Source: Ruminococcus sp.
GTDB taxonomy: Bacteria > Bacillota_A > Clostridia > Oscillospirales > Ruminococcaceae
Assembly: GCA_017536105.1 (NCBI GenBank)
Contig: JAFXRZ010000009.1
Span: 1-30,368 of the forward strand
Reading direction: 5' to 3'
DNA: 30,368 nt
Both the position numbers and the translations under genes were made by a program. This document shows positions 30,228 through 30,368 of this stretch, piece by piece. Below the pieces are notes generated by a model. That model ran no database searches, was not told where the DNA came from, and was given only the letters and a program-made list of their open reading frames with translations. The stretch's first letter is position 1. Every line of letters starts with the position of its first letter.

Positions 30228-30368
30228 AGGCAACACCGCACAACCCCTGTGCGTCAGATGCGACGTCCATTTTTTTGTCAGATTGCCTAAATTCGACGCA
30301 GGAAGGCTGGCGCCTTTCAAGGAGAATTTGGGAAATATGACGGAAAAATGGCAAGCAGATGACGTGCA
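30227..30368 (+). mobile_element. MITE-like element, AAGGCAACACCG family, truncated by window end
   Basis: It begins AAGGCAACACCGCACAACCC, sharing one base of the kinase stop codon. The rest is an imperfect palindrome: GTCAGATGCGACGTCCATTT near 30255 resembles the inverse of the window end, and AAATTC/GAATTT (about 30290 and 30325) flank an AAGGCTGGCGCCTT centre. No gene is seen. The far end lies outside the window, so its full length is unknown. Confidence 0.65.

Noticed and set aside
1..30368. CRISPR array, tRNA or rRNA genes
   Set aside because: The repeats are not regularly spaced direct repeats with unique spacers, and I find no cloverleaf or rRNA sequence.

Overview
The window looks like a chromosomal segment of a Gram-positive gut or rumen clostridium close to Ruminococcus (Oscillospiraceae). 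This rests on a Firmicutes-type L10 leader in front of rplJ-rplL, a spore-associated YtfJ family gene with a DUF2953 gene, an scpA-scpB pair beside an M50 protease, a DacF-like carboxypeptidase, consensus sigma-A promoters with strong AGGAGG ribosome sites, and multidomain c-di-GMP/phosphorelay proteins. The assignment is from gene content and protein style, not from a search.

Layout. 1-1570 (+): intergenic repeat, promoter, L10 leader with attenuator, rplJ and rplL. 1708-4545 (-): an operon read from a consensus promoter at 4517-4545, encoding a secreted protein with a recently duplicated domain, a 42-residue peptide (3215-3343) that resembles a modified-peptide precursor, a hairpin terminator, a Gly/Ser/Asn-rich lipoprotein and an HPr-kinase-like P-loop protein. 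This is the best candidate for an undescribed system. 4610-6737 (-): TPM-domain membrane protein, PspA-like coiled coil and a small protein. 6738-7664: almost 1 kb of gene-free repeats, including a palindromic MITE-like element. 7665-15537 (-): M50 protease, scpA, scpB, DUF2953, a 69-residue membrane protein, ytfJ, dacF-like, rluB-like and mgtE; mgtE has a structured leader. 15545-16010: mosaic repeats. 16012-17505 (+): an AT-rich nuclease-like protein and an ANT(6)-like nucleotidyltransferase. 17511-19794 (-): a membrane-anchored XRE regulator, a 26-codon overlapping ORF, a TIGR04076-like protein, a DUF3021-like membrane protein and an isochorismatase-like hydrolase. 19808-20874 (-): a MarR regulator and flavodoxin with a probable operator. 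20967-30227 (+): a signalling array of hybrid kinase, Hpt protein, REC chimera, twin-SBP diguanylate cyclase and a second hybrid kinase.

How the parts work together. The signalling array has all pieces of a multistep phosphorelay (two hybrid kinases, an Hpt protein, free and fused receivers) plus an active-looking GGDEF enzyme. The cyclase and the second kinase share a paralogous PAS-rich sensory segment, so they probably read related cues. The array also carries two deletion scars: a collapsed GGDEF-EAL gene and a permease-receiver chimera.

Dispersed repeats mark many gene borders. In three places the same end of one repeat family lies just upstream of the -35 box of a housekeeping promoter. 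A second family, with ends reading AAGGCAACACCG, sits in the leader of the XRE gene and at the stop codon of the last kinase.
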